Origin: UBA10908 sp964608965
Lineage (GTDB): Bacteria; Bacillota; Clostridia; Peptostreptococcales; Anaerovoracaceae
Length of the DNA: 64,000 bases
Reading direction: 5' to 3'
Assembly: GCA_964608965.1 (NCBI GenBank)
Contig: CAZSPZ010000002.1
Span: 124,001 to 188,000 of the forward strand
Part shown: positions 43,696-52,057 of the stretch, in pieces
Layout of the letters: the number at the start of each line of letters is the position of its first letter
Numbering within the stretch: position 1 is the stretch's first letter
Made by a program: the position numbers and the translations under genes
The notes under the pieces: model-generated
Database searches by the model: none
Told to the model about the DNA's origin: nothing
Seen by the model: only the letters and a program-made list of their open reading frames with translations

Positions 43696-44874
43696 ATGAA
43701 AAAGGGTATTAGTTTTATTGTGTGTTTAGTTTTATGCTTCGGCTTTACTGTCAATAGTTTTGCAGCAGAGCCGACGATGGAAGAGATTGTATTTACAGGG
43801 GATACGATTTCGATGACATTAGACAATGTAGTAAATTTAATGATGATTACGGGAACGGCAATAGAGACAGCTAAAATAAATAAAAAGTCCGACGAAGCAA
43901 TAGCCAATGGCTATTCAGAATCCTATGATACAGTACAAAGTACACTTAATTATTTAAACAGCATAAGCTTGGCATCCGCTTCGGCTCTGGGCATAAGCGA
44001 CAGTGCTTCTAGCCTTGATGCAAAAGTCGCTAAACTCACTAGAGATTTTACAAAAGCAAACTTAGAAACAAATTATCAAACAGAGCTAAATTCTATCGAA
44101 AAAAACGCTATACAACTTTACTACACGACGTTACAAGCGCAAGAGCGCTACAATATTGCAGCGGATGATTTGCTTGCAAAGCAGACTACTCTAAATAGTG
44201 TTCAAAAAAGATATAATCTAGGTACCGCATCAAGGATTGACCTAATGACGGCGCAAAACATATTGATATCAGCTAAAAACGGCCTTATGGAATCTTTGAC
44301 AACCTACAATAGTGCTAAGATGAATTTTAACCTTCAGATGGGATATCCATTAATGCAAGAGATAGTATTCACTAGAGAATCTATCGTAACCACTGAACCT
44401 TCGATTATATTAAGTCAAGCTATAGCATCTGCGCAGCAGAATAGAAATGAAGTCAAGGTAACAGATTTTGCTTTTGAACTACAGAAGATGCTTTTTAACA
44501 ATGCAAAAGTAACGACATCTAAATTGTCTTCTGCTTATAAAAAACAAGAAGTAACTTTTTTAAAGGCAAAACAGCAGATGCTACAAATTGAAGATCAGAT
44601 AGCAATGGATATTCGAGTAAAATATATGGGGCTTATACAAAAAAGACAGGCTGTTGTTTCTTCGGAGAGTACGCTCGCTCTTACTTCCGAGGGTTACCGC
44701 ATTGCGCAATTGACCTATAACGCGGGGATGAGTACATTGGCAAAACTCCAGGAATCACAAGTTCAATTTAGTCAAGCAAAGTTGGCAAATGTTTCAGCAC
44801 TTGCAGATTACGCATTAGCTGTGCATGATTTTGAATATGCACAAGGTGTAGGAACGACCAGATTGGCGCTGTGA
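43696..44874 (+). CDS. TolC/OEP-like secreted coiled-coil protein
   Basis: A 392-residue protein with signal peptide (GISFIVCLVLCFGFTVNSFA) and two long helical halves, each ending in the outer-membrane-efflux signature: RYNLGTASRIDLMTAQNIL at about residues 174-192 and QLTYNAGMSTLAKLQESQVQ at about 343-362. The repeat structure is that of the TolC family, whose classical members form outer-membrane tunnels. In an SLH-type Firmicute it could belong to a diderm envelope or be a tunnel-less relative with a surface role. It is followed eight bases later by the sugar nucleotidyltransferase fusion. Confidence 0.8.
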   Translation: MKKGISFIVCLVLCFGFTVNSFAAEPTMEEIVFTGDTISMTLDNVVNLMMITGTAIETAKINKKSDEAIANGYSESYDTVQSTLNYLNSISLASASALGISDSASSLDAKVAKLTRDFTKANLETNYQTELNSIEKNAIQLYYTTLQAQERYNIAADDLLAKQTTLNSVQKRYNLGTASRIDLMTAQNILISAKNGLMESLTTYNSAKMNFNLQMGYPLMQEIVFTRESIVTTEPSIILSQAIASAQQNRNEVKVTDFAFELQKMLFNNAKVTTSKLSSAYKKQEVTFLKAKQQMLQIEDQIAMDIRVKYMGLIQKRQAVVSSESTLALTSEGYRIAQLTYNAGMSTLAKLQESQVQFSQAKLANVSALADYALAVHDFEYAQGVGTTRLAL

Positions 44875-44882
44875 TATAAGAG

Positions 44883-46172
44883 ATGAATATCAAAGAGTAT
44901 AAAATAGTTATAATGGCTGGAGGAAAAGGTTCTCGGATTCAAAATCACTTTCCTGATATCCCAAAGCCAATGATTCCACTTTTAGGGAAACCTATTTTAG
45001 AACATCAAATTCTACATTTAAAAGATCAGGGTGCCCAAAATTTTACAATCGTAGTGGGATACCTTCAGAATAGCATCGTTGACTATTTTGGTAATGGGCA
45101 GCGACTAGGGGTCAAGATAGAATATATTCGCGAAAATCAACCGCTTGGCACTGCCGGTGCTTTAAAATTACTTTCTAGCGTTGATTTTCCGTTAATATTA
45201 ATTAACGGGGATCTTGTTTTTGATATTTCAGTAATGCGAATGATTGATTATCATATAGAGAGAAATGCAGATATCACACTGCTTACTCATCCTAACGACC
45301 ATCCGTTCGACAGTGCCTTAATTGAAACAGATAGTGACGGCAAAGTTGTTAGATGGTACAATAAGGAAGACATACGTGGAGATTATAAAAATAGAGTTAA
45401 TGCTGGAATTCACATTCTGTCATCATCGATTTTCAATCCCCAAAACGACTTCTGGCAAAACGAAAAAGTTGATCTTGATCGAGACATCATAAAGCCAAAT
45501 TTACAAAGGTTTGGTGTGTATGCCTACGATTCTCCCGAATATGTCAAGGACATGGGAACTCTTCAACGATACGAAGCTGTTATACGAGATTATACCAAAG
45601 GCATTATTCAATCAAAAAATCTTACCCATAAGCAAAAGGCAATTTTTATGGACCGAGATGGGACGATTAATGTATATAAGGGTTTTGTTACAAGACCTGA
45701 GCAATTCGAATTGATGGATGCTGTTGCTCGGGCAATAAAACGTATAAACGAGTCGGGATATTTGGCTATAGTGGTTACAAATCAACCAGTAATCGCCAGA
45801 GGGGAATGCACAATTGGAGAGCTTAAAAATATTCATATGCGCATGGAAAGGCTTTTAGGCGAAAAAGGAGCTTATGTGGATGATATTTCGTATTGTCCTC
45901 ATCACCCGGACAAAGGTTTTAAAGGGGAAATTCTTGAATATAAGATTGACTGCAGTTGTCGCAAGCCTAAGCCTGGAATGCTTTTAAATATGACTGATAA
46001 ATTTAATATCGACCTTAATCAGTCGTATATGATTGGGGATGATTTGCGCGACATACTGGCGGGAAAGGCGGCCGGATGTCATACGGTGTATATAGGCATA
46101 GAAAAGGATGTCATAAAAAAAGCGGAATTCCATGCGGCATCCTTATTCGAAGCAGTAAACAAAATCTTGTAA
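44883..46172 (+). CDS. Fused heptose-1-phosphate guanylyltransferase (HddC) and heptose-1,7-bisphosphate 7-phosphatase (GmhB)
   Basis: A 429-residue bifunctional protein. Residues about 5-235 are a sugar nucleotidyltransferase with the pyrophosphorylase loop MAGGKGSRIQNHFPDIPKPM and the metal aspartate region LILINGDLVF. Residues about 250-429 are a HAD phosphatase of the GmhB type: FMDRDGTINVYKG, VVTNQPVIARGE, the zinc loop CPHHPDKGF with CSCRKP, and MIGDDLRDILAG. With GmhA and HddA next door it completes the four steps from sedoheptulose 7-phosphate to GDP-D-glycero-alpha-D-manno-heptose, known from S-layer glycan synthesis in Aneurinibacillus. Usually the two activities are separate genes. 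Confidence 0.87.
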   Translation: MNIKEYKIVIMAGGKGSRIQNHFPDIPKPMIPLLGKPILEHQILHLKDQGAQNFTIVVGYLQNSIVDYFGNGQRLGVKIEYIRENQPLGTAGALKLLSSVDFPLILINGDLVFDISVMRMIDYHIERNADITLLTHPNDHPFDSALIETDSDGKVVRWYNKEDIRGDYKNRVNAGIHILSSSIFNPQNDFWQNEKVDLDRDIIKPNLQRFGVYAYDSPEYVKDMGTLQRYEAVIRDYTKGIIQSKNLTHKQKAIFMDRDGTINVYKGFVTRPEQFELMDAVARAIKRINESGYLAIVVTNQPVIARGECTIGELKNIHMRMERLLGEKGAYVDDISYCPHHPDKGFKGEILEYKIDCSCRKPKPGMLLNMTDKFNIDLNQSYMIGDDLRDILAGKAAGCHTVYIGIEKDVIKKAEFHAASLFEAVNKIL

Positions 46173-46187
46173 AGTCGAGGTGGCTTA

Positions 46188-46832
46188 TTGAAAAATTCAA
46201 CGAATGCATATCTTGGTGAACTATTCGGCACATGTCCAAATCTTATTGTTTGCCAAGAAGATATTCTTAACGTGTATCAGATTTTATTTGAATGTTTTTC
46301 AAAGGATAGAATGTTATTGATTTGCGGAAACGGTGGAAGCGCTGCCGATGCCGATCATATTGTGGGGGAGCTTGCTAAAGGATTTGCTTTGAAAAGACCG
46401 ATTTCCAGGGAAGTAAGGAATGAACTTTACGTCAATGGCGATCGAAGCGGAGAGCTTGGAAACGCTTTACAGTGTGGATTAAAAGCTCTGAACTTGTCCG
46501 CGCAAACCTCGTTGTGTACTGCTATTGGAAATGATATTGGGTACAATTCGGTATTTGCGCAACAAGTGGTTGCTTTTGGCCGGCCAGGAGATGTTCTCCT
46601 TGGAATCAGCACATCGGGCAATTCATCCAATATAATCAATGCAGGAATTGCCGCAAACGCTTTGGGGCTTCGGACAATTGGTCTTAGCGGCAAAACTGGC
46701 GGAGACATGATGGGCACGTTTTGCAATGTAATACGAGCGCCGGAAGAGAAGACTCATCGAATACAGGAATTGCATATGCAAATTTATCATGCCCTTTGCC
46801 TTATGTTAGAAAGAGAATTGTTTAATGTATAG
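46188..46832 (+). CDS. gmhA: Sedoheptulose 7-phosphate isomerase
   Basis: A 214-residue SIS-domain protein with a TTG start behind CGAGGTGG. The phosphate-binding ICGNGGSAADADHIVGELAK and the later LLGISTSGNSSNIINA are typical of GmhA, as is the C-terminal helix with ELHMQIYHALCLMLE that carries metal/active-site residues. It converts sedoheptulose 7-phosphate to D-glycero-D-manno-heptose 7-phosphate, the first step of the heptose pathway encoded here. Confidence 0.93.
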   Translation: MKNSTNAYLGELFGTCPNLIVCQEDILNVYQILFECFSKDRMLLICGNGGSAADADHIVGELAKGFALKRPISREVRNELYVNGDRSGELGNALQCGLKALNLSAQTSLCTAIGNDIGYNSVFAQQVVAFGRPGDVLLGISTSGNSSNIINAGIAANALGLRTIGLSGKTGGDMMGTFCNVIRAPEEKTHRIQELHMQIYHALCLMLERELFNV

Positions 46833-46858
46833 TAGTAGGTACAATTAGGAGAATATGA

Positions 46859-47860
46859 ATGATTATTACCAGAACTCCTTTTAGGATTTCTTTCTTTGGT
46901 GGCGGAACAGATTTACAGCCCTATTGCAATGAGCATGGCGGTGCCGTTTTATCGACCACCATAGACAAATACCTTTATATAACCTGCAGACACATGCCCC
47001 CTTATTGGGATTACAACCATCAACTTATTTATGGATCTCGAAATGAGAGAGTAAAAGATGTTGATGAAATTGAACACCCTTCCATCCGAGAAACCATGAA
47101 ATATCTGAATGTTGATTATGGATTGGATCTTCATTATGATACCGATATTCCAGCGAGATCCGGTATGGGGTCAAGTTCAGCTTTTACTGTGGGACTTTTA
47201 AATGCATTATATGGTTTAGAAGGCAAAATGGTATCAAAACGAAAGTTGGCAGCTGAAGCAATTCATATTGAACAGGACTTAATAGGCGAGGCTGTAGGAT
47301 GTCAGGATCAAATAGCAGCGGCTTTTGGTGGGTTAAATTATATTACATTTAAGAGGGGTGGTGGCTTTTTTGTTAGTCCCGTTACGATATCTCGGGCTAG
47401 AATATCAGAATTGGAATCACATTTAGTACTAATATTTACAGGATTCCAACGGTTTGCTTCAGACATTGAAAAGGATAAAATAAGCAGACTAAATTCCAAA
47501 GTCCAAGAGCTTAAAGCGATCGCAGAAATAACACAAAAGGCGTTCGATATTCTTAACAGTGAGCAAGACATACGAGCTTTTGGATATCTAATGGACGAGG
47601 CATGGCAATTAAAAAAAACACTTTCAGAGAAGGTTTCTACAAATGAAATCGACAATTTATATAAAATTGGGATGGCAAGTGGCGCCATCGGAGGAAAGTT
47701 GCTTGGGGCTGGAGGTGGAGGGTTTATGCTGTTTTTCTGCGAACCTTCCAAAAGAGACCAATTACTCGAAGCTACAAACGAATATTTAAGTATCCCATTT
47801 TCTTTCGAAAGAAACGGGAGCCAGGTTATATATTACAGGGAGGAACAACCGTTTGGATAA
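46859..47860 (+). CDS. hddA: D-glycero-alpha-D-manno-heptose 7-phosphate kinase
   Basis: A 333-residue GHMP kinase. It starts IITRTPFRISFFGGGTDL, the hallmark of HddA-type kinases, with the ATP loop ARSGMGSSSAFTVGLLNAL (about residues 100-118) and the third motif GAIGGKLLGAGGGGFMLFF (about 280-298). It phosphorylates the anomeric hydroxyl to give the 1,7-bisphosphate used by the phosphatase domain of the upstream fusion. The alpha-anomer kinase leads to GDP-heptose, not the ADP-heptose of lipopolysaccharide core. Confidence 0.92.
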   Translation: MIITRTPFRISFFGGGTDLQPYCNEHGGAVLSTTIDKYLYITCRHMPPYWDYNHQLIYGSRNERVKDVDEIEHPSIRETMKYLNVDYGLDLHYDTDIPARSGMGSSSAFTVGLLNALYGLEGKMVSKRKLAAEAIHIEQDLIGEAVGCQDQIAAAFGGLNYITFKRGGGFFVSPVTISRARISELESHLVLIFTGFQRFASDIEKDKISRLNSKVQELKAIAEITQKAFDILNSEQDIRAFGYLMDEAWQLKKTLSEKVSTNEIDNLYKIGMASGAIGGKLLGAGGGGFMLFFCEPSKRDQLLEATNEYLSIPFSFERNGSQVIYYREEQPFG

Positions 47861-48794
47861 AGATAGCAAGATATACATAGCGGGGCGTACGGGGCTTTTG
47901 GGATCCAAAACGATTCTAAAATTAAACGAATTAGGCTATGAGAACATTATACATTCTACACATAAAGAGCTTGACTTGACGAATCAAAAGGATACCGAAG
48001 ATTTCTTTTGTAGCAACAAGCCCGACTATGTTTTTGTTATGGCCGGGAAAGTCGGAGGTATAAAGGCAAACAGTGAGAATATGGCTGAGTTTGCTATGGA
48101 GAACCTACAAATCGCCCTTAATATAATCAATGCTGCACATAAGACAAGAGTTAAAAAAATGATTTATTTGGGATCATCATGCATGTATCCGGCAGCCAGC
48201 CTTCAACCAATTAAAGAAGAATACTTATTGTCTGGAGAGTTCGAGCCTACAAATGAAGGGTATGCAATCGCAAAGGTTGCAGGGGTAAAATTATGTGAAT
48301 ACTTCAATAGACAGTATGGTGATAATTTTATTAGTTGTATCCCTGCTAACATATATGGTCCTGGCGATAATTTTATTAACAGCAATAGCCATGTGATTCC
48401 GGCGCTTATCAAGCGATTTCATTATTCTAAAATCAATGAAATGGAAGAAGTATTGATATGGGGAACAGGAAAGCCAGTACGCGAGTTTTTATATATTGAT
48501 GATGCTGTTGATGCATGTATTTTTCTTATGAATCATTATGATTCTGCTGAGACTATTAATGTTGGTGTCGGGAGCAGCACTTCTATAAAAGAACTTGCAT
48601 ATGCAATAAAGGATGTCGTAGCATATTCCGGAAAGATTATCTTTGATTCTTCTCAAAGCGATGGTATGCCCATTCGCATTCTTGATAGTAGTAAGATTAA
48701 TTTGATGGGCTGGAACACAAAAACAAAACTTGCAGAGGGTTTAAGTATTACTTATAAATGGTTTTTAGAGAATCAGGAGGATTTTATATGCTAA
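47853..48794 (+). CDS. GDP-L-fucose synthase/GDP-L-colitose synthase-like SDR
   Basis: A 313-residue extended short-chain dehydrogenase, with a TTG start overlapping hddA by eight bases behind CAGGGAGGA. It aligns well with the Fcl family: IYIAGRTGLLGS, KVGGIKANSENMAEF, YLGSSCMYP, EPTNEGYAIAKVAG with the catalytic YxxxK, and FINSNSHVIPALIKRFH. Fcl enzymes epimerise C3/C5 and reduce the 4-keto group of GDP-4-keto sugars; close relatives act on colitose precursors or on GDP-4-keto-heptoses. Beside heptose genes and a ColD-like enzyme, either substrate is possible. No Gmd-type 4,6-dehydratase for GDP sugars is in the window. Confidence 0.85.
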   Translation: MDKDSKIYIAGRTGLLGSKTILKLNELGYENIIHSTHKELDLTNQKDTEDFFCSNKPDYVFVMAGKVGGIKANSENMAEFAMENLQIALNIINAAHKTRVKKMIYLGSSCMYPAASLQPIKEEYLLSGEFEPTNEGYAIAKVAGVKLCEYFNRQYGDNFISCIPANIYGPGDNFINSNSHVIPALIKRFHYSKINEMEEVLIWGTGKPVREFLYIDDAVDACIFLMNHYDSAETINVGVGSSTSIKELAYAIKDVVAYSGKIIFDSSQSDGMPIRILDSSKINLMGWNTKTKLAEGLSITYKWFLENQEDFIC

Positions 48795-49954
48795 ATTGGC
48801 CACTAATGAACAACAATATTGATAAGTCGGACGTGAACTGTTTAATAGAATTTTTACAAAGAGAAAATGTATTTACACAAAGTAAGAATGTAAGAGAGTT
48901 GGAAAGACTTTGGAGTGAATGGCTTGGAGTAAAATATAGTGTTTTTGTGAATTCTGGGTCTTCCGCAAATTTTATTACCATGCACATAATAGCAGAATTA
49001 TATGGAAAAGGTGAAATTATCACTTCGCCCATAGCATGGTCAAGTGATGTTGCCAGTATAATTAATGCAGGGCACCATCCTGTGTTTGTTGATGTAGACT
49101 TTAAAACATTAGCAATGCAAGAAGATTTGATTATTAAAGCAATTACACCGAGCACGAAGGCTGTCTTTTTAACCCATGTTCTGGGATTTGACGGGATTAC
49201 GGATCGTTTACTTGATGAATTAACTAAGCGTAAAATCTTACTAATAGAAGATTGTTGTGAATCTCATGGAGCGACCCACAACGGCAATAAAATTGGCACA
49301 TTTAGCAAAGCCTCGAATTTTTCTTTCTACTATGCACATCATATGAGTACTATTGAAGGCGGTATGATTTGTACCGATGATGAGGATTTTTATCAGTATT
49401 CCCGATTATTTAGGAGTCACGGTTTAAGCCGCGAATGCGATGACCTTGCGTATAGAGAAAAACTGGAAGCCAATAGCAAAGATACTTACCCGGAATTCAC
49501 CTTTTTGCTTCCGGGATTCAACATGCGTAGCACTGAATTAAATGCCGTTATTGGGATAAATCAATTAAAACGTCTTAATAGGAACAACGATAGAAGATGC
49601 TCAAATTTCAAACTATTTCTTGAAAACTTAGATTCAAGTAAATATTATGCAGATTTCAAAGTTGAAGGTAGTGTAAATTATGCATTTGTTCTTATGTTGA
49701 GGAAACAAAGCAAGAGCCAATTTGATAAAGTAGTCGATATATTAAAAGCTGAGAATGTAGAATTTAGACGCGGTACAGCTGGTGGGGGAAATTTGACTAG
49801 ACAAAAATTTGTGCAAAACGCATATCCCAATATACAGCCCAAAGATTATCCAAACGCAGAACAAATTCATGAGTCTGCCTTGTATATAGGTAATTATCCG
49901 GATTTAGAACACGATAAAATAAGAGAACTCTGTACGATACTTAACAGACTATAG
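48788..49954 (+). CDS. DegT-fold PLP enzyme with His in place of Lys, ColD-like sugar 3-dehydratase
   Basis: A 388-residue DegT/DnrJ/EryC1 family protein started at 48788 behind CAGGAGG. In aminotransferases of this family a lysine holds PLP six residues before EGG; here SFYYAHHMSTIEGG places His184 at that position. The same change is known in ColD and the E1 3-dehydrases, which use PMP to remove the 3-hydroxyl from 4-keto sugars instead of adding an amino group. VNSGSSANFI and VLGFDGIT-IEDCCESHG bind the cofactor as usual. The likely product is a 3-deoxy-4-keto nucleotide sugar; whether the substrate is a hexose or the heptose is open. Confidence 0.83.
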   Translation: MLNWPLMNNNIDKSDVNCLIEFLQRENVFTQSKNVRELERLWSEWLGVKYSVFVNSGSSANFITMHIIAELYGKGEIITSPIAWSSDVASIINAGHHPVFVDVDFKTLAMQEDLIIKAITPSTKAVFLTHVLGFDGITDRLLDELTKRKILLIEDCCESHGATHNGNKIGTFSKASNFSFYYAHHMSTIEGGMICTDDEDFYQYSRLFRSHGLSRECDDLAYREKLEANSKDTYPEFTFLLPGFNMRSTELNAVIGINQLKRLNRNNDRRCSNFKLFLENLDSSKYYADFKVEGSVNYAFVLMLRKQSKSQFDKVVDILKAENVEFRRGTAGGGNLTRQKFVQNAYPNIQPKDYPNAEQIHESALYIGNYPDLEHDKIRELCTILNRL

Positions 49955-49975
49955 CGAATCGGCTTTGAGGATTAT

Positions 49976-50965
49976 ATGACTATGAAGTATTATAATATTC
50001 CAAAAGAAACAATGATAGATTTATATAATACGATGCTAAAAATACGAATGGTAGAAGAGGCAATAGGCGCTCATTACCACGAAGATAACATGCATACACC
50101 AATACACCTTTGCATTGGTCAAGAGGCTATCGCGGCAGGAGTATGTCAAAACTTAGAGGAAAAGGACAGGATTTTTAGCAATCACCGTAATCACGGACAC
50201 TATATTGCAAAAGGGGGCAATATAAAAGCCATGATTTCTGAACTACACAATAAAGAAACAGGATGTTCCCATGGCCGAGGCGGTTCAATGCATCTGGTGG
50301 ATAATGAGAAAGGAATCCCCATAACGTCCTCTATTGTTGCGGGAGGAGTCCCTATAGCAACAGGTAGTGCATTGACTTCCAGATTAACAAATGATAATTG
50401 TGTATCGATTGCATTTTTAGGCGATGCTGCCTCTGAAGAAGGTGTTGTATTTGAAAGTCTTGCTTTTGCGGTTCTTAAAAATTTACCTATAGTCTATATA
50501 TGCGAAAATAATCTTTATTCAGTAGGAACCCCAATCAATGAACGGGAAAAAGAGTCTTCAATATATAAGAAATTTACCGGACTACTTCCAAGCATACAGA
50601 TTGATGGGAATAATGTTTTTGAAGTCTACGAAAAGACCGCTCAAGCAATAAATGCGGCCCGTCGTGGCGAAGGCCCGACATTTATTGAATGTCTTACCTA
50701 TCGGTGGAAAGATCATCATGATACGCGAACCGGGACCGAAGAAAAAACAGGCTACCGCACAGAAGAAGAATGGGCGTCGTGGGTTTCAAAATGCCCAATC
50801 AAGCATTGCTATGATTATCTTGTTAATCATGACATTATCCGGAAGGAAGAAGAAGATAAATGCAGATCCTCAATCAACAAGCAAATAGAGGAAGCTTTTT
50901 TATATGCCATAAAAAGCGATCTGCCTAAACAAAGCCACCTTTATAAGGGCCTTTTGGCTAGATGA
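49976..50965 (+). CDS. Thiamine-diphosphate-dependent E1 alpha-like subunit
   Basis: A 329-residue protein of the 2-oxo acid dehydrogenase E1 alpha family. It has IHLCIGQEAIAAGV, HRNHGHYIAKGG, GRGGSMHL and the thiamine-diphosphate motif from GDAASEEG (about residue 149) to CENN, with GDA for the usual GDG. The RxxGHS stretch near the C-terminus of dehydrogenase E1 is replaced by RWKDHHDT. The beta subunit follows after nine bases, yet no lipoyl E2 or E3 gene is present. In a nucleotide-sugar cluster this suggests transfer of a two-carbon unit to a keto-sugar, as proposed for AviB1/AviB2-type pairs in antibiotic sugar pathways. Confidence 0.85.
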   Translation: MTMKYYNIPKETMIDLYNTMLKIRMVEEAIGAHYHEDNMHTPIHLCIGQEAIAAGVCQNLEEKDRIFSNHRNHGHYIAKGGNIKAMISELHNKETGCSHGRGGSMHLVDNEKGIPITSSIVAGGVPIATGSALTSRLTNDNCVSIAFLGDAASEEGVVFESLAFAVLKNLPIVYICENNLYSVGTPINEREKESSIYKKFTGLLPSIQIDGNNVFEVYEKTAQAINAARRGEGPTFIECLTYRWKDHHDTRTGTEEKTGYRTEEEWASWVSKCPIKHCYDYLVNHDIIRKEEEDKCRSSINKQIEEAFLYAIKSDLPKQSHLYKGLLAR

Positions 50966-50974
50966 GGATGAATT

Positions 50975-52018
50975 ATGCCATGGACTAGAATAAGCCAAAT
51001 TGATTTAGCGGAAGCCAGTATATTTGACGATTGCCGTCCAGGAAATAGGATATTAACGTATATTGAAGCCGTACATGAAGCGCTTGATCAAGCCATGGCT
51101 CTTGACCATAGAGTGTTTATTATGGGACAAGGTGTGAATGATCCTATTGGGATGTTTGGTGCAACAACGGACCTATACAAAAAGTATGGAAAAGAGAGAG
51201 TGTTCGAAACGGCTTTATCGGAAGCCGGTATGATGGGAGTCGCTGTAGGCTCTGCAGTGACCGGTTTACGACCTTTTTACTGCCATAATAGACCCGATTT
51301 TCTAATGTTGGCGATGGATCAGATTGTTAATCATGCATCAAAACTAAATTATATGTCAGGAGGCCAATGTCCTGTACCGATGGTAGTGTGGGCAACGACC
51401 GGAATGGGTTGGGGTTCTGCCGCGCAGCATTCGCAAGCCCTACACGGACTATTTATGCATATACCTGGTTTAAAGATTGTTATGCCGACATCCCCTTATG
51501 ATGTTAAGGGGTTGATTGCTTCTTCGATAGAAGATAACAATCCAATTATGTTTTTCGAACATCGCAAACTATTTAATCAGCGAAGCCACGTACCGAAAGA
51601 ATTATATAAGGTTCCAATCGGCAAGGCAATAGTACGGAAAAAGGGTTCGGATGTTACCGTAATAGCAATTTCACATATGGTGGTTGATAGTATAAAAGCA
51701 GCCAATGAACTTGAAAATGAAGGGATTTCTGTAGAGGTAATTGATTTAAGAACAATAAAACCATTTGATAAAGAATTGATTTTAGAGTCGGTGAAAAAAA
51801 CGGGACGAGTAGTAATTGTTGATACCGGTTGGAAAACTGGAGGAGTGACTGCGGAGTTAAGCGCATTTATAATAGAGAACGCCTTTTCTTATTTAAAAAG
51901 AGGGATAGTACGAATTGGTTGTGAAGATGTACCGACTCCCTCAAGTTATGTTCTAGAAGACGCATTCTATAAAAATAAAGAAGATGTTATTTTGGGAGTG
52001 AGGCAAATCCTAGAATAG
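50975..52018 (+). CDS. Thiamine-diphosphate-dependent E1 beta-like subunit
   Basis: A 347-residue partner of the upstream alpha subunit. It contains AVHEALDQAMALDHRVFIMGQG, the active-site region TALSEAGMMGVAVGSAV with the thiamine-activating glutamate, GLRPFYCHNRPDF and the transketolase C-terminal block PIGKAIVRKKGSDVTVIAIS. Together the subunits should form an alpha2beta2 enzyme that decarboxylates a 2-oxo acid such as pyruvate and passes the activated acyl group to an acceptor. Given the neighbours, the acceptor is more likely a 4-keto sugar than lipoate. Confidence 0.85.
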   Translation: MPWTRISQIDLAEASIFDDCRPGNRILTYIEAVHEALDQAMALDHRVFIMGQGVNDPIGMFGATTDLYKKYGKERVFETALSEAGMMGVAVGSAVTGLRPFYCHNRPDFLMLAMDQIVNHASKLNYMSGGQCPVPMVVWATTGMGWGSAAQHSQALHGLFMHIPGLKIVMPTSPYDVKGLIASSIEDNNPIMFFEHRKLFNQRSHVPKELYKVPIGKAIVRKKGSDVTVIAISHMVVDSIKAANELENEGISVEVIDLRTIKPFDKELILESVKKTGRVVIVDTGWKTGGVTAELSAFIIENAFSYLKRGIVRIGCEDVPTPSSYVLEDAFYKNKEDVILGVRQILE

Positions 52019-52057
52019 TTTATTTAAAAGCATAGTGCCTAAAAGAAAGGGGAAAGT

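Noticed and set aside
48788..49954. Ordinary sugar aminotransferase
   Set aside because: The PLP-binding lysine is replaced by histidine, which fits the 3-dehydratase subgroup.
49976..52018. Pyruvate or acetoin dehydrogenase operon
   Set aside because: No E2, E3 or lipoate genes are adjacent, the GHS-type loop is altered, and the genes sit inside a nucleotide-sugar cluster.
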